A DNA stretch of 27,865 bases from Pseudomonas sp. ACM7 (lineage in GTDB: Bacteria; Pseudomonadota; Gammaproteobacteria; Pseudomonadales; Pseudomonadaceae). Position 1 is the stretch's first letter. Each line of letters starts with the position of its first letter. A model generated the notes under the pieces. That model searched no databases, was not told the origin of the DNA, and worked only from the letters and a program-made list of their open reading frames with translations. A program made the translations under genes and the position numbers. The stretch spans positions 1,459,414 through 1,487,278 of the forward strand of contig NZ_CP024866.1 of the NCBI RefSeq assembly GCF_004136015.1. The letters are read 5' to 3'. Positions 1 through 9,704 of the stretch are shown piece by piece.

Positions 1-295
1 GCGCGACCTTCCTGCTTATGCCTGTCGGATCTACGTCGCAGCGTCCCGTGCAAGTATTGGGCTTTAGGGAAACACGCCCCTTTACCCCGCTGCGCCGCCT
101 CTATCCGCTTGCTGTTCGTCAAGCCAGCATTTTGCCTCGGGCTTCCTTCAGATTCGCGGTCACCCGCGACACCCTTGCCTCTGGCTAACACTTCCCCTTG
201 CCGGGTGTGTAGAGGACTTTCACCTCCAAGTCACCAGCGAGGCCACCACAGCCAAGCTGGTTGCGCTTGCGCGCAACGCGCCATGCCTGGCGCAC
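1..295 (-). mobile_element. Group II intron (class C-like), 5' part, domain I
   Basis: Read on the minus strand, the sequence starts with GTGCG, the group II intron 5' consensus, at 295. It continues through stretches typical of domain I of class C introns such as the Oceanobacillus iheyensis one: GGTGAAAGTCC (214-224), GCAAGGGTGTC (168-178) and AATCTGAAGGAAGC (141-154), in the same order. The rest of the intron, including any maturase, lies beyond the left edge. The 5' exon is the terminator of der: five bases separate its T-run from the intron. Class C introns are known to insert just downstream of terminator hairpins, so sequence and site agree. The exact boundary and the class are inferred from remembered consensus, not from an alignment. 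Confidence 0.85.
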
Positions 296-300
296 GCATG

Positions 301-323
301 AAAAAGGGCGCCATGGGCGCCCT
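301..323 (-). terminator. Rho-independent terminator of der
   Basis: On the minus strand an 8-bp perfect stem, AGGGCGCC with GGCGCCCT, and a 3-nt loop is followed by five T. It lies 17 nt after the der stop codon. It is also the 5' exon of the group II intron that begins at 295. Confidence 0.9.
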
Positions 324-339
324 CTTCCGCTTGCCTGAA

Positions 340-1809
340 TCAGCGCTTGTCGCGGCGCTTTTTGTCGGCTTTCTTGTGGTGCGACATCATCCGACGCTTC
401 TTGTTGACCTGACGGTCGGTGAGCGAGTTCTTGTTGCCTTCGTACGGGTTCTCGCCGCCCTTGAACTCGATGCGGATCGGAGTACCGACCAGCTTCAAGA
501 CACGACGGTAAGTGTTTTCCAGATAGCGCACGTAAGACTTCGGCACCTTCTCGATCTGGTTACCGTGAATCACGATGATCGGCGGGTTCGCGCCACCCAA
601 GTGGGCATAACGCAGCTTGATCCGACGGTTGTTGACCATCGGTGGCGCGTGCTCACCAACTGCATCTTCCAGAATCGTGGTCAGGCGGTTGGTTGGCCAG
701 CGGGTGACCGCAGACTTGAACGAGTTCTGTACGGAGGCGTAGAGGTTGCCCACGCCAGTGCCGTGCAGGGCAGAGATGAAGTGAATGTCGGCGTAGTCAA
801 CGAAGAACAGTCGACGTTGCAGCTCGACCTTCACGAAGTCGCGCTCGCTCGGCGTCATGCCGTCCCACTTGTTGATCGCGATCACCAGCGCACGACCCGA
901 CTCAATGGCGAAGCCCAGCAGGTTGAGATCGTGATCGACCACGCCTTCGCGGGCGTCCATCACGAAGATCACCACGTTGGCGTCTTTGATCGCTTGCAGG
1001 GTTTTGACCACGGAGAATTTTTCAACTTCTTCGTGGATCTTGCCGCGCTTGCGCACACCGGCGGTGTCGATCAGCGTGTACTTCTCGTCGTTACGCTCGA
1101 ACGGGATGTAGATACTGTCGCGGGTGGTGCCGGGCTCGTCATAAACGATTACCCGGTCTTCACCGAGCATGCGATTGACCAAGGTCGACTTGCCGACGTT
1201 CGGGCGGCCGATGATCGCGATCTTGATCCCGTCTTTTTCGCTTGGGCCAGGAATGCGCTTGGCTTCCTCGCCTTCGGCAACGATCTCCTCTTCACCATCT
1301 TCCGGCTCTTCTTCGTCTTTCGGGAAGGAGCTCAGAGCGATTTCCAGCATCTGGGTGATGCCACGACCATGCGCACCGGCGATCGGGATCGCGTGGCCCA
1401 TGCCCAACGGGGCGAATTCGGCGCGGGCCATTTCAGGGTCGATGTTGTCGACCTTGTTGGCAACCACGTAAGAACGCTTGTTACGTTTGCGCAAATGCTC
1501 GGCGATCATCTGGTCGGCGGCGGTGAAACCGGCCTTGGCATCTACCAGGAACAGAACGACATCCGCTTCTTCAATGGCCAGCAGCGACTGCTCGGCCATT
1601 TTTTCGTCCATACCGTGCTCGTCACCGGAGATACCGCCGGTGTCGACCAGAATGTAGGAACGCCCTTGCCACTTGGCCTCACCGTATTGGCGATCACGGG
1701 TCAGACCGGACAAGTCGCCGACGATGGCGTCGCGAGTCCTGGTCAGGCGGTTGAACAAGGTGGACTTGCCGACGTTCGGTCGGCCCACCAGGGCGATTAC
1801 GGGAACCAT
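340..1809 (-). CDS. der: Ribosome assembly GTPase Der (EngA)
   Basis: Der is an essential double-GTPase that acts in maturation of the 50S ribosomal subunit. The 489-residue protein has two complete GTPase domains. The first P-loop GRPNVGKS is at residues 9-16, with DTGG and NKVD following. The second GRPNVGKS is near residue 205, with DTAG and NKWDG. A basic C-terminal KH-like domain ends in a Lys/Arg-rich tail. An acidic linker rich in Glu separates the G domains. The start at 1809 (MVPVIALVG) is preferred over an in-frame GTG four codons upstream, because GGAG sits about 7 nt before the ATG and the family starts there. It lies downstream of bamB, separated by a hairpin-rich spacer, and ends in a strong terminator. 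Confidence 0.97.
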   Translation of the reverse strand: MVPVIALVGRPNVGKSTLFNRLTRTRDAIVGDLSGLTRDRQYGEAKWQGRSYILVDTGGISGDEHGMDEKMAEQSLLAIEEADVVLFLVDAKAGFTAADQMIAEHLRKRNKRSYVVANKVDNIDPEMARAEFAPLGMGHAIPIAGAHGRGITQMLEIALSSFPKDEEEPEDGEEEIVAEGEEAKRIPGPSEKDGIKIAIIGRPNVGKSTLVNRMLGEDRVIVYDEPGTTRDSIYIPFERNDEKYTLIDTAGVRKRGKIHEEVEKFSVVKTLQAIKDANVVIFVMDAREGVVDHDLNLLGFAIESGRALVIAINKWDGMTPSERDFVKVELQRRLFFVDYADIHFISALHGTGVGNLYASVQNSFKSAVTRWPTNRLTTILEDAVGEHAPPMVNNRRIKLRYAHLGGANPPIIVIHGNQIEKVPKSYVRYLENTYRRVLKLVGTPIRIEFKGGENPYEGNKNSLTDRQVNKKRRMMSHHKKADKKRRDKR

Positions 1810-1841
1810 GCGGCTCTCCACTTCGTTATTTCAGAAAATAC

Positions 1842-1865
1842 AAAAGCCGCTGCTAGGCAGCGGCT
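1842..1865 (-). terminator. Terminator or attenuator between bamB and der
   Basis: A 9-bp perfect stem AGCCGCTGC/GCAGCGGCT with a 3-nt loop is followed on the minus strand by TTTTG and a further T-rich stretch. It lies only about 33 nt upstream of the der start, so it either ends the bamB transcript incompletely or acts as an attenuator. Three further perfect hairpins (876-895, 898-914 and 916-937 plus 1000) fill the rest of the spacer. Confidence 0.7.
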
Positions 1866-1949
1866 GGTGCTCGGGGCAGCGCCTGTAAGCGCTGCGAGCC
1901 CCGCAAAACGGGGCCGCTTGGGGAACTAACCCCAAGCATAGTCAAACCT

Positions 1950-3101
1950 TTACTTAATGGTCAGGGCTTCCAGTTTGCCACTGTTGCCATACACATAAAT
2001 CGTGTCACCCACCACCAGCGGACGGGCACGCAGGCCGTCGCTGTCGATGCGCTCGCGGCCGACGAAACGACCGTCCACCTGGCTCAGCAGATGCAGGTAA
2101 CCTTCCATATCACCGACGGCAACGTAGCTGGAGAACACTTCCGGAGCCGACAGTTGACGACGGGCCAGCGAATCGTTGCTCCACAAGGCTGTGGTGGAAC
2201 GTTCGTCGACGCCTTCAACGGTGCCCGAAGACAGGCTCACGTAGACGCTGCCAAAACCCTGGGCGACACCGGCATAGCTGGAAGCATCACGCTGCCAGAG
2301 CTGACGACCGCTTTCCAGATCCAGTGCCGCAACGCGACCCTGATAGCTGGCGACATACAGCGTACCGCCGGACAGCAGCAGGCCACCGTCGATATCGACA
2401 ACGCGCTCCAGTTCCGAACGACCTTGTGGAATCGCTACACGTTGTTCCCACACCGGCACGCCGTTGGAAATATCGAGAGCGACCACTTTACCGGTCGACA
2501 GGCCAGCCACCGCGAGGCGGTTGGTGACGATCGGCGCACTGGTGCCGCGCAGGGTCAATACCGCCGGAGTGCTGTCATACAACCAGCGCTGGGTGCCGGT
2601 AGCGGCATCCAGACCGATCAGACGGTCATCCTGAGTCTGAACGACAACGACATCACCGTTGTTGGCCGGCGGTGCGAGGACTTCACTGGACACGCGAGCG
2701 CGCCATTTCTCTTCACCGTTGATGGCGTCCAGGGCAACGATTTCACCCTTGATCGTACCGATCAGGAGCAGACCGTAACTGACGCCGACAGCGCCGGAAA
2801 CAGGCAGTTCGAGATCTTTCTTCCATTTGACGTCGCCATTGCTGCGATCCATCGCCATCACCACACCGGTGACGTCGGCGGCATAGATGGTATCGCCATC
2901 GATCGCCGGAACCAGCATGTTGTACGATTCGCCCTGACCGTCACCGATCGAACGACTCCACTGCTTGTGCAGAACCACTTCTTCTTTGAAGTCGGTCAAC
3001 TCGGCCGGTGGCAGTTCTTTTTTGCTGTTGCTGCTGCAACCCGCGGCCAATATGGCCAGAGCCAGCAATGCTGCATGTTTCCAACGAATCACGTCACGCA
3101 T
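1950..3101 (-). CDS. bamB: Outer membrane protein assembly lipoprotein BamB
   Basis: BamB is the beta-propeller lipoprotein of the BAM complex, which inserts beta-barrel proteins in the outer membrane. The 383-residue product has a positively charged start, a hydrophobic stretch and a lipobox ending at Cys22 (LAAGC). Repeated PQQ-like propeller blades follow, recognisable by recurring motifs such as VVALDAINGEEKW, LIGLDAATGTQRW and VVALDISNGVPVW. The ATG at 3101 overlaps the end of the upstream YfgM-family gene by 8 nt; a longer in-frame reading upstream only shadows that gene. The pairing yfgM-bamB-der is conserved in gammaproteobacteria. Confidence 0.96.
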   Translation of the reverse strand: MRDVIRWKHAALLALAILAAGCSSNSKKELPPAELTDFKEEVVLHKQWSRSIGDGQGESYNMLVPAIDGDTIYAADVTGVVMAMDRSNGDVKWKKDLELPVSGAVGVSYGLLLIGTIKGEIVALDAINGEEKWRARVSSEVLAPPANNGDVVVVQTQDDRLIGLDAATGTQRWLYDSTPAVLTLRGTSAPIVTNRLAVAGLSTGKVVALDISNGVPVWEQRVAIPQGRSELERVVDIDGGLLLSGGTLYVASYQGRVAALDLESGRQLWQRDASSYAGVAQGFGSVYVSLSSGTVEGVDERSTTALWSNDSLARRQLSAPEVFSSYVAVGDMEGYLHLLSQVDGRFVGRERIDSDGLRARPLVVGDTIYVYGNSGKLEALTIK

Positions 3102-3735
3102 CCCCTTTGGCCAGGTCGTCCAGCTTGATTTGTAGGCCACCCACTGCCGCTTCATCCGACAGTGCCGCCTTGGCTTTTTGATACGCCGTGTTCGCTTCGT
3201 CGGTACGACCCAACTGCACCAGCAGGTCGCCTTTGAGTTCTTCGCGAGTGGCCAGGAATGCTTTATCGGCATCGCCTTCGAGCAGTTTCAGGGCTTCATC
3301 GGCCTTGTTCTGCGCGGCCAGCACCTGCGCCAGGCGCTGACGAGCAATTTCGCCCAGCGCCGGGTTGGCCGGTTTGGCGACGATGGCTTTCAGCTCGCTG
3401 GCTGCGTCATCCAGCTTGCCGCTGTCGACCGCAACTTTTGCCACGAACAGGCTGCCGTACTGCGCGTAAGCGCTACCGCCGAACTCGCTGTTGAGCTTGC
3501 CGGCCAGGTCCGCAACACGGGCGGCATCAGGCTTGCCGTCTGGCGTCAGCGTGGTTTCCAGCAGTTGCTGATAAAGCATCGAGGCGCCTTGCGACTGATT
3601 GCTCTGATACTTGTGAAAAGCCTGCCAGCCGAACACGATGACCAGCGCCAACAGGCCGCCAGTGACCAGGGGCTTGCCGTTGCGTGTCCACCAGTCCTTC
3701 AAATCCGCCAGATGTTCGTCTTCGGTACTCGACAC
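3094..3735 (-). CDS. yfgM: YfgM-family TPR inner membrane protein (ancillary SecYEG/chaperone partner)
   Basis: The 213-residue protein has a short acidic cytoplasmic N-terminus, one membrane segment at about residues 21-40, and a periplasmic domain of helical TPR-like repeats rich in Ala, Leu and Lys. This matches the YfgM/UPF0070 family. In E. coli, YfgM associates with the SecYEG translocon and the chaperone PpiD. Translation starts at GTG 3735 with AAGGAG upstream. It lies 40 nt after hisS and overlaps bamB by 8 nt, so translational coupling to bamB is likely. Confidence 0.9.
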   Translation of the reverse strand: MSSTEDEHLADLKDWWTRNGKPLVTGGLLALVIVFGWQAFHKYQSNQSQGASMLYQQLLETTLTPDGKPDAARVADLAGKLNSEFGGSAYAQYGSLFVAKVAVDSGKLDDAASELKAIVAKPANPALGEIARQRLAQVLAAQNKADEALKLLEGDADKAFLATREELKGDLLVQLGRTDEANTAYQKAKAALSDEAAVGGLQIKLDDLAKGDA

Positions 3736-3775
3736 CCCAATACTCCTTAATCGCTAAATCGGCTGTTTGACAGCT

Positions 3776-5065
3776 TCAACCCTGCACGACGCAGGTGGCC
3801 AGGTGTGCAGCAAGCGCATCCCAGGCAATGCTTTGTTGCTCGCCCTGGCCACGCAGGGGTTTGAAACCTACCACTTGCTGGGCCATTTCGTCGTCACCGA
3901 GGATCAGCGCGTACAACGCACCGCTCTTGTCGGCTTTCTTGAACTGGCTTTTGAAGCTGCCGGCGCCGGCATTCACTTGCAGGCGCAGGTTGGGCAACTG
4001 ATCACGAACACGTTCACTCAGGGCCAGACCGGCCAGCTCGGCGGCCTCACCGAAGGCGCAGAGGTAAACGTCGACCTGACGGGAAATCTCTTCCGGGATC
4101 TGCTCCAGGGTTTCAAGCAACAGCACCAGGCGCTCGATGCCCATGGCGAAACCAACGCCAGGAGTCGGCTTGCCGCCCATCTGTTCCACCAGACCATCGT
4201 AACGACCACCGGCACACACGGTGCCTTGGGCGCCCAACTGGTCGGTGACCCATTCGAAAACGGTCTTGCTGTAGTAATCCAGCCCGCGAACCAGCTTCGG
4301 GTTGATCACGTAAGGAATGCCGGCGGTGTCCAGACGAGCCTTGAGACCCTCGAAGTGCACACGAGACTCTTCGTCGAGGTAGTCGGCCATTTTCGGCGCG
4401 TCGACCAGTACGGCTTGAGTGTCGGCGTTCTTGGTATCCAGAACCCGCAAAGGGTTGGTCTTCAGGCGACGCTGGCTGTCTTCGTCCAGCTTGTCCAGGC
4501 GGGCCGAAAGGAACTCGACCAGCGCTTCGCGATAACGACCGCGGGACTCGGCAGTGCCCAGGCTGTTGAGTTCGAGCTTGACCGCAGAACGAATGCCCAG
4601 CTCGCCCCACAGGCGCCAGGTCAGCACGATCAGCTCGGCATCGATGTCCGGACCGTCGAGGTTGAAGACTTCGCAACCGATCTGGTGGAACTGGCGATAA
4701 CGGCCTTTCTGCGGACGTTCGTGGCGGAACATCGGGCCGATGTACCAGAGTTTCTGCACCTGGCCACCGCCGGTGATGCCGTGCTCGAGCACCGCACGCA
4801 CGCAGGCCGCTGTGCCTTCGGGGCGCAGGGTCAGGGAGTCGCCGTTGCGGTCGTCGAAGGTGTACATCTCTTTCTCGACGATGTCGGTCACTTCACCGAT
4901 GGAGCGCTTGAACAGCTCGGTGAACTCGACGATCGGCATGCGGATCTGCTTGTAACCGTAGTTATCCAGCAAACGCGAGACAGTGCCCTCGAAATGACGC
5001 CACAGGGGAGTCTGCTCGGGCAGGATGTCGTTCATGCCACGTATGGCTTGCAGAGACTTGCTCAC
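3776..5065 (-). CDS. hisS: Histidine-tRNA ligase
   Basis: This is a class II aminoacyl-tRNA synthetase that charges tRNA-His. The 429-residue protein has the expected landmarks: N-terminal GMNDILP, the motif 2 region [11 protein letters not shown] near residues 83-93, the histidine-binding loop [14 protein letters not shown], the motif 3 segment [11 protein letters not shown], and a C-terminal anticodon-binding domain. The start is GTG at 5065, preceded by AAGGA at a good distance. It sits 23 nt downstream of ispG, in an order conserved in Pseudomonas. Confidence 0.98.
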   Translation of the reverse strand: MSKSLQAIRGMNDILPEQTPLWRHFEGTVSRLLDNYGYKQIRMPIVEFTELFKRSIGEVTDIVEKEMYTFDDRNGDSLTLRPEGTAACVRAVLEHGITGGGQVQKLWYIGPMFRHERPQKGRYRQFHQIGCEVFNLDGPDIDAELIVLTWRLWGELGIRSAVKLELNSLGTAESRGRYREALVEFLSARLDKLDEDSQRRLKTNPLRVLDTKNADTQAVLVDAPKMADYLDEESRVHFEGLKARLDTAGIPYVINPKLVRGLDYYSKTVFEWVTDQLGAQGTVCAGGRYDGLVEQMGGKPTPGVGFAMGIERLVLLLETLEQIPEEISRQVDVYLCAFGEAAELAGLALSERVRDQLPNLRLQVNAGAGSFKSQFKKADKSGALYALILGDDEMAQQVVGFKPLRGQGEQQSIAWDALAAHLATCVVQG

Positions 5066-5088
5066 TATAAATCCTTAAATTCGTTCGA

Positions 5089-6198
5089 TCAGCCGCGAGC
5101 GATTACTGCTGCGTCGGCTTCGACCTTTTCGGCCGCTTTCTGGCGGATCAAGCGTTCAAGCTCATCCACCAGATTGTCATTCGTCAGTTTCTGCGACGGC
5201 TTGCCGTCGATGTAAATCAGGTTTGGCGTGCCGCCGGTCAAGCCGATATGGGCTTCCTTGGCTTCGCCCGGCCCGTTGACCACACAACCGATGACCGCGA
5301 CATCCAGCGGCACCAGCAGGTCTTCGAGGCGCCCTTCCAGCTCGTTCATGGTTTTGACCACATCGAAGTTCTGCCGCGAGCAACTCGGGCAGGCGATGAA
5401 GTTGATGCCACGGGAACGCAGATGCAGGGATTTGAGAATGTCGTAGCCGACTTTCACTTCCTCGACCGGGTCGGCCGCCAACGAGATGCGAATAGTATCG
5501 CCAATCCCTTCGGCGAGCAGCATACCGAGGCCCACGGCGGATTTCACCGTGCCTGAACGCAAACCACCGGCTTCGGTGATGCCCAGGTGTAGCGGCTGGA
5601 CGATTTCCTTGGCCAGCAAGCGGTAAGCGGCGACGGCCATGAACACGTCAGAAGCTTTCACGCTGACCTTGAAGTCCTGGAAATTCAGGCGTTCAAGGTG
5701 CTCGACGTGACGCAGGGCCGACTCAACCAGCGCAGCCGGGGTCGGCTCGCCGTATTTCTTTTGCAGGTCTTTTTCCAGGGAACCGGCGTTCACGCCGATG
5801 CGGATCGGAATCCCGCGATCACGGGCGGCATCGACTACCGCACGCACGCGGTCTTCGCGACCGATGTTGCCCGGGTTGATTCGCAGGCAGTCAACGCCCA
5901 GTTCGGCTACGCGCAGAGCAATCTTGTAGTCGAAGTGGATGTCGGCAACCAAAGGCACTTTGACCAGTTTCTTGATCTTGCCGAAGGCTTCAGCGGCATC
6001 CATGTCGGGCACGGAAATTCGCACGATATCGACGCCAGCCGCTTCCAGACGATTGATCTGGGCCACGGTAGCGGCTATGTCATTGGTGTCGCTGTTGGTC
6101 ATGCTCTGCACAGCGATAGGCGCATCGCCGCCAACGGGCACGTTACCGACCCAGATCTTGCGGGATTCGCGACGTTTGATTGGAGATTCGCCGTGCAT
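5089..6198 (-). CDS. ispG: 4-hydroxy-3-methylbut-2-en-1-yl diphosphate synthase
   Basis: IspG (GcpE) catalyses the penultimate step of the MEP isoprenoid pathway with a [4Fe-4S] cluster. The 369-residue protein has the N-terminal TIM-barrel part ([12 protein letters not shown]) and the C-terminal cluster-binding part with [10 protein letters not shown] and GCVVNGPGE. It begins 3 nt after the rodZ stop codon, so the two are probably translated from one message. Its need for an iron-sulfur cluster makes the nearby isc operon a functional neighbour, although shared regulation is not shown by the sequence. Confidence 0.97.
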   Translation of the reverse strand: MHGESPIKRRESRKIWVGNVPVGGDAPIAVQSMTNSDTNDIAATVAQINRLEAAGVDIVRISVPDMDAAEAFGKIKKLVKVPLVADIHFDYKIALRVAELGVDCLRINPGNIGREDRVRAVVDAARDRGIPIRIGVNAGSLEKDLQKKYGEPTPAALVESALRHVEHLERLNFQDFKVSVKASDVFMAVAAYRLLAKEIVQPLHLGITEAGGLRSGTVKSAVGLGMLLAEGIGDTIRISLAADPVEEVKVGYDILKSLHLRSRGINFIACPSCSRQNFDVVKTMNELEGRLEDLLVPLDVAVIGCVVNGPGEAKEAHIGLTGGTPNLIYIDGKPSQKLTNDNLVDELERLIRQKAAEKVEADAAVIARG

Positions 6199-6201
6199 GA
6201 C

Positions 6202-7230
6202 TTATTGACCCAACTTCAGGCGAGCAGTCTCGCCACTGGTGAACGGAGCGACATCAACCACCTGCCCGTTGTAGCTGACCTGCGCGCCACGGGCGAAGCC
6301 CAGACGCACGGAAAACGGTGGCTTGCCGCTCACGGAAACGTTTTCGCCTTTGCGCTTGAGACCGCTCAACAGCACCTTGCCGGTGCCATCGGTCACTTGC
6401 GTCCAGCAATCAGCAGTGAATTGCAGTTGAACCTGACCCTGGCCGGCAACCGGAGCAGCCGCTGCTGGAGCGGGAATGGTCGGAGTAACCGAGGCGCTCG
6501 CAGGCGGGGCTGATACAACAGGAGCAGTCGGGGATGGCGTGGTCAGAGTCGCGACAACCGGAGCGATGCTGCGCGTCGGTGCAACGGGCGCTGGCGCAGC
6601 AGGTGCAGTCGGAGGCGCGGTCGCTTCAGCTTCGGCCGGTGCTTCAGAGGAATTTTCGGCTTGTGGCAACGCCAGCGACGTCGAGCCTTCAGCCTGACCT
6701 TCCGCGACGGCCTGGTCTTCCGGCTCGTCCAGCGGATGGATCTGGGTGGTGCCGTCAGCGCCTTCGACTTCAACGTGTTCCGGGCTCAGGCTAGTCAGGT
6801 CTTTGGTGCGCAATGAGGTTTGATCCTGCCACCAGACAAAACCACCACCAATCACTGCCAACAGCAACAGCAGGCTGACAACTCGCAAAATGGTGTGGGA
6901 AACCCGAACCGGCTCTTCGATACGTCCCAGGCTATGAACGTTGCTGCCCTGGGAGTCGGTGCCGGTGGATTGGTCGAACTGCTGGACCAGTACGGTTTGA
7001 TCCATGCCCAGCAATTTCGCGTAGGCGCGAATATAACCGCGAGCAAAGGTATGCCCAGGCAGCTTGTCGAAAGCGCCGGCTTCCAGATTGCTCAGGGAAT
7101 TGACGGTGAGGTTGAGCTTGAGGGCCACTTCGGCCAGCGACCAGCCATTGCTTTCGCGGGCCTGGCGCAAGGTCTCACCGGGATTAACGCGATTCGCTGC
7201 TACAACTTCGGGATGCGCCGCTTTCATCAT
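6202..7230 (-). CDS. rodZ: RodZ-type cytoskeletal/cell-shape protein
   Basis: The 342-residue protein has an N-terminal helix-turn-helix domain at residues 17-80 (GETLRQARESNGWSLAEVA...), one membrane segment at about 114-134, a low-complexity Ala/Pro/Thr-rich periplasmic linker at about 195-265, and a C-terminal DUF4115-like domain. This layout is RodZ, which links MreB filaments to the cell wall machinery and sets rod shape. The ATG overlaps the pilF stop codon (ATGA), indicating coupled translation. The linker is compositionally biased and is expected to vary between strains. Confidence 0.92.
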   Translation of the reverse strand: MMKAAHPEVVAANRVNPGETLRQARESNGWSLAEVALKLNLTVNSLSNLEAGAFDKLPGHTFARGYIRAYAKLLGMDQTVLVQQFDQSTGTDSQGSNVHSLGRIEEPVRVSHTILRVVSLLLLLAVIGGGFVWWQDQTSLRTKDLTSLSPEHVEVEGADGTTQIHPLDEPEDQAVAEGQAEGSTSLALPQAENSSEAPAEAEATAPPTAPAAPAPVAPTRSIAPVVATLTTPSPTAPVVSAPPASASVTPTIPAPAAAAPVAGQGQVQLQFTADCWTQVTDGTGKVLLSGLKRKGENVSVSGKPPFSVRLGFARGAQVSYNGQVVDVAPFTSGETARLKLGQ

Positions 7231-7985
7231 TGCTCCGACAGGTATTGCTGATATTCCGGCGTACCGGGATAGAGTCGTTTTAGTTGCAGGCCAAAACTGG
7301 CGGCCTTGTCGCGATCATCAAACACTTTTGCCAGCCGAACGCCGAGCAATAGACTACGTGCATTTTGCTCGGTGAGCAGGCTAAAACGATCGTAATAGTC
7401 ACGCGCGGGCACATAATGCCTGTCTTCGAAGGACAACTCAGCCATTTCCAGCAATGCACGTGGCTGTTGGCGATTCAAACGCAGGGATTTTTCCAGCTGC
7501 TGCTGCGCCAGATCGCGCTGCCCCAGCTTCGAAGCGGTCATGCCGAGGTTCTCGAACACCCGTGAGCGCTCAGGATACAAGGTATCGGCGGCGGCCTGTT
7601 CAAAGCGCTCGTACGCCTCTTTGTAACGTTTTTCTTCGAAAAGAAAACTGCCGTAGTTGTTCAGGATTCGCGCATCGTTGGGGCGAGAAGACAGCGCCTT
7701 GCGAAAATGCTGATCCGCCAGCTCCGGCTCCATCTCGGCCTGGAATACCAGGCCCAGCGCAGCGTTGGCATCCGGATCCGAGTCATCCAGGTCCAGCGCT
7801 TTCTTCAACGGTACTTTCGCCCGTTCGGTCATACCCTGCTGCAAGTACCCCAAGCCCAGCTGCACATAGGCAACGCGCGCCTCATCGCGGCCCTTGCTGG
7901 TCTTCATCGGGTTGAAATCGCCCGACAGGACACAACCAGCACACAGGCTGGCCAACAGCAAAAGCAGCGCTAAGCGCAGGGACAT
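7227..7985 (-). CDS. pilF: Type IV pilus biogenesis/stability lipoprotein PilF (PilW)
   Basis: PilF is the outer-membrane pilotin of type IV pili; it helps localise and assemble the PilQ secretin. The 252-residue product starts with a hydrophobic signal peptide and a lipobox ending at Cys18 (LCAGC). Consecutive TPR units follow (LGLGYLQQGMTERAKVPLKKAL, NAALGLVFQAEMEPELADQHFRKAL as examples of the repeat pattern, split across residues 40-110). It lies between rlmN and rodZ as in other pseudomonads, 12 nt downstream of rlmN. Confidence 0.94.
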   Translation of the reverse strand: MSLRLALLLLLASLCAGCVLSGDFNPMKTSKGRDEARVAYVQLGLGYLQQGMTERAKVPLKKALDLDDSDPDANAALGLVFQAEMEPELADQHFRKALSSRPNDARILNNYGSFLFEEKRYKEAYERFEQAAADTLYPERSRVFENLGMTASKLGQRDLAQQQLEKSLRLNRQQPRALLEMAELSFEDRHYVPARDYYDRFSLLTEQNARSLLLGVRLAKVFDDRDKAASFGLQLKRLYPGTPEYQQYLSEQ

Positions 7986-7997
7986 AGAGATCCTCTC

Positions 7998-9146
7998 TTA
8001 ATTATTGTTCGCAGCGTTCTGTGCGATATCGTTTTCGGCGCTTAACTCACGCACGGCGATATAACGCTCGCTGCGACGGGTGCGATCCAGCACCTGCCCT
8101 ACCAATTGGCCACACGCGGCATCGATGTCTTCACCGCGGGTGGTGCGTACGGTGACATTGAAGCCGGCATGGTGAAGCTGATCCTGGAAACGACGAATCG
8201 CGTTGTTGCTCGGGCGCTCGTAACCGGAATGCGGGAACGGGTTGAACGGAATCAGGTTGATCTTGCACGGGATGTTCTTGAGCAACTCGATCATTTCGAC
8301 CGCGTGTTCGACCTTGTCGTTGATGTCCTTGAGCAAGGTGTACTCAATGGTCAGCACGCGCTTCTCGCCCAGGGACGACATGTAGCGCTGGCACGACTCG
8401 AGCAGCATCTTAAGCGGATACTTCTTGTTGATCGGCACCAATTGGTTACGCAATGCGTCGTTCGGTGCGTGCAGGGACAACGCCAAGGAGACGTCGATGT
8501 GCTTGGACAGCTCATCGATCATCGGCACCACACCCGAGGTAGACAGGGTAACGCGGCGCTTGGAGATCCCGTAGCCCAGGTCATCCATCATCAGATGCAT
8601 GGCGGCCACGACGTTGTCGAAGTTCAGCAGCGGCTCACCCATGCCCATCATCACCACGTTGGTGATGGCACGGTCGGCGGTCGCCGGGATGCTGCCGAAC
8701 GATTTATTGGCAATCCACACCTGGCCGATGACTTCGGCGGCAGTGAGGTTGCTGTTGAATCCTTGCTTGCCGGTGGAGCAGAAACTGCAATCCAGGGCAC
8801 AGCCTGCCTGGGACGAAACGCACAAAGTGCCGCGTTTGCCCTGGGGAATGTACACGGTCTCGACGCAGCTGCCGGACGCCACGCGCACCACCCACTTGCG
8901 GGTGCCGTCGGTGGAGATGTCCTCGCTGACAACTTCAGGACCGCGAACCTCGGCAATAACCTTGAGCTTGTCGCGCAAGGCCTTGCTGACGTTCGTCATG
9001 GCGTCGAAATCATCGACGCCAAGGTGGTGAATCCATTTCATTACCTGACCGGCACGGAAACGCTTCTCCCCGATTGAGTCGAAGAATTTTTCCATTTCCA
9101 GCTGAGTCAGACCCAGCAGGTTGGTTTTTACAGTCGATGTAGTCAT
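7998..9146 (-). CDS. rlmN: Dual-specificity RNA methyltransferase RlmN
   Basis: RlmN is a radical SAM enzyme that makes 2-methyladenosine at A2503 of 23S rRNA and A37 of some tRNAs. The 382-residue protein has the cluster motif C116-x3-C120-x2-C123, an FSTG-like stretch after it, the SAM-binding GMGEPLLN, and the C-terminal segment DIDAACGQL carrying a catalytic Cys. The ATG at 9146 follows ndk by 28 nt. Like IspG and the Isc proteins it depends on an Fe-S cluster. Confidence 0.97.
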   Translation of the reverse strand: MTTSTVKTNLLGLTQLEMEKFFDSIGEKRFRAGQVMKWIHHLGVDDFDAMTNVSKALRDKLKVIAEVRGPEVVSEDISTDGTRKWVVRVASGSCVETVYIPQGKRGTLCVSSQAGCALDCSFCSTGKQGFNSNLTAAEVIGQVWIANKSFGSIPATADRAITNVVMMGMGEPLLNFDNVVAAMHLMMDDLGYGISKRRVTLSTSGVVPMIDELSKHIDVSLALSLHAPNDALRNQLVPINKKYPLKMLLESCQRYMSSLGEKRVLTIEYTLLKDINDKVEHAVEMIELLKNIPCKINLIPFNPFPHSGYERPSNNAIRRFQDQLHHAGFNVTVRTTRGEDIDAACGQLVGQVLDRTRRSERYIAVRELSAENDIAQNAANNN

Positions 9147-9174
9147 GGATTCACCTTCACTCTTAAGCCAATGC

Positions 9175-9600
9175 TTAGCGAGTGGTTACTTCAGTAGCTG
9201 CGAAGAAGTACGAGATTTCGCGAGCAGCAGCGGCTTCGGAGTCCGAACCGTGTACAGCGTTGGCGTCGATGGAATCAGCGAAGTCAGCGCGGATGGTACC
9301 GGCAGCAGCTTCTTTAGGGTTGGTAGCGCCCATCAGCTCACGGTTCAGAGCGATAGCGTTTTCGCCTTCCAGAACCTGAACGACAACCGGACCGGAGATC
9401 ATGAAAGCAACCAGGTCGCCGAAGAAACCACGAGCGCTGTGCTCAGCGTAGAAGCCTTCAGCTTCAGCTTTGGACAGTTGCTTCAGTTTCGAAGCTACAA
9501 CGCGCAGGCCAGCTTTTTCGAAACGAGTGGTGATCTCGCCGATAACGTTTTTTGCAACAGCGTCAGGCTTGATGATGGAGAAAGTACGTTGAACAGCCAT
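9175..9600 (-). CDS. ndk: Nucleoside diphosphate kinase
   Basis: Ndk transfers the gamma phosphate from ATP to nucleoside diphosphates through a phosphohistidine. The 141-residue protein has the full family pattern: [11 protein letters not shown] at the start, the catalytic His117 in NAVHGSD, and the usual length. It is the first gene of the ndk-rlmN-pilF-rodZ-ispG run and has its own promoter-like sequence upstream. A GGAG lies about 7 nt before the ATG. Confidence 0.98.
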   Translation of the reverse strand: MAVQRTFSIIKPDAVAKNVIGEITTRFEKAGLRVVASKLKQLSKAEAEGFYAEHSARGFFGDLVAFMISGPVVVQVLEGENAIALNRELMGATNPKEAAAGTIRADFADSIDANAVHGSDSEAAAAREISYFFAATEVTTR

Positions 9601-9636
9601 GGTGTAACTCCAGAAACGGTAATTTGCGAAAAATTA

Positions 9637-9659
9637 AACCCGCGAATTATACGCGGGTT
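9637..9659 (-). promoter_or_regulatory. ndk promoter -10 element inside a hairpin
   Basis: On the minus strand a consensus TATAAT (9646-9651) lies in the 7-nt loop of a perfect 8-bp hairpin, AACCCGCG/CGCGGGTT. A weak -35 candidate, TTAGGC, lies 18 nt upstream. The hairpin could also serve as a terminator for transcripts coming from the isc operon, since ATTTTT follows. The overlap of the -10 box and the hairpin is directly visible; its use is inferred. Confidence 0.55.
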
Positions 9660-9704
9660 CTTTGGTATTGCCTAACGGCTTACAGGTCGCGACCCTCCGC
9701 CTTC

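Noticed and set aside
109..1929. 606-codon plus-strand reading frame opposite der
   Set aside because: It is antisense to der, a clear family member, and has no recognisable domain. High GC makes such antisense frames common here.
3102..3272. N-terminal extension of bamB
   Set aside because: The extra 57 residues read a different frame of the YfgM-family gene and would bury the lipoprotein signal peptide.
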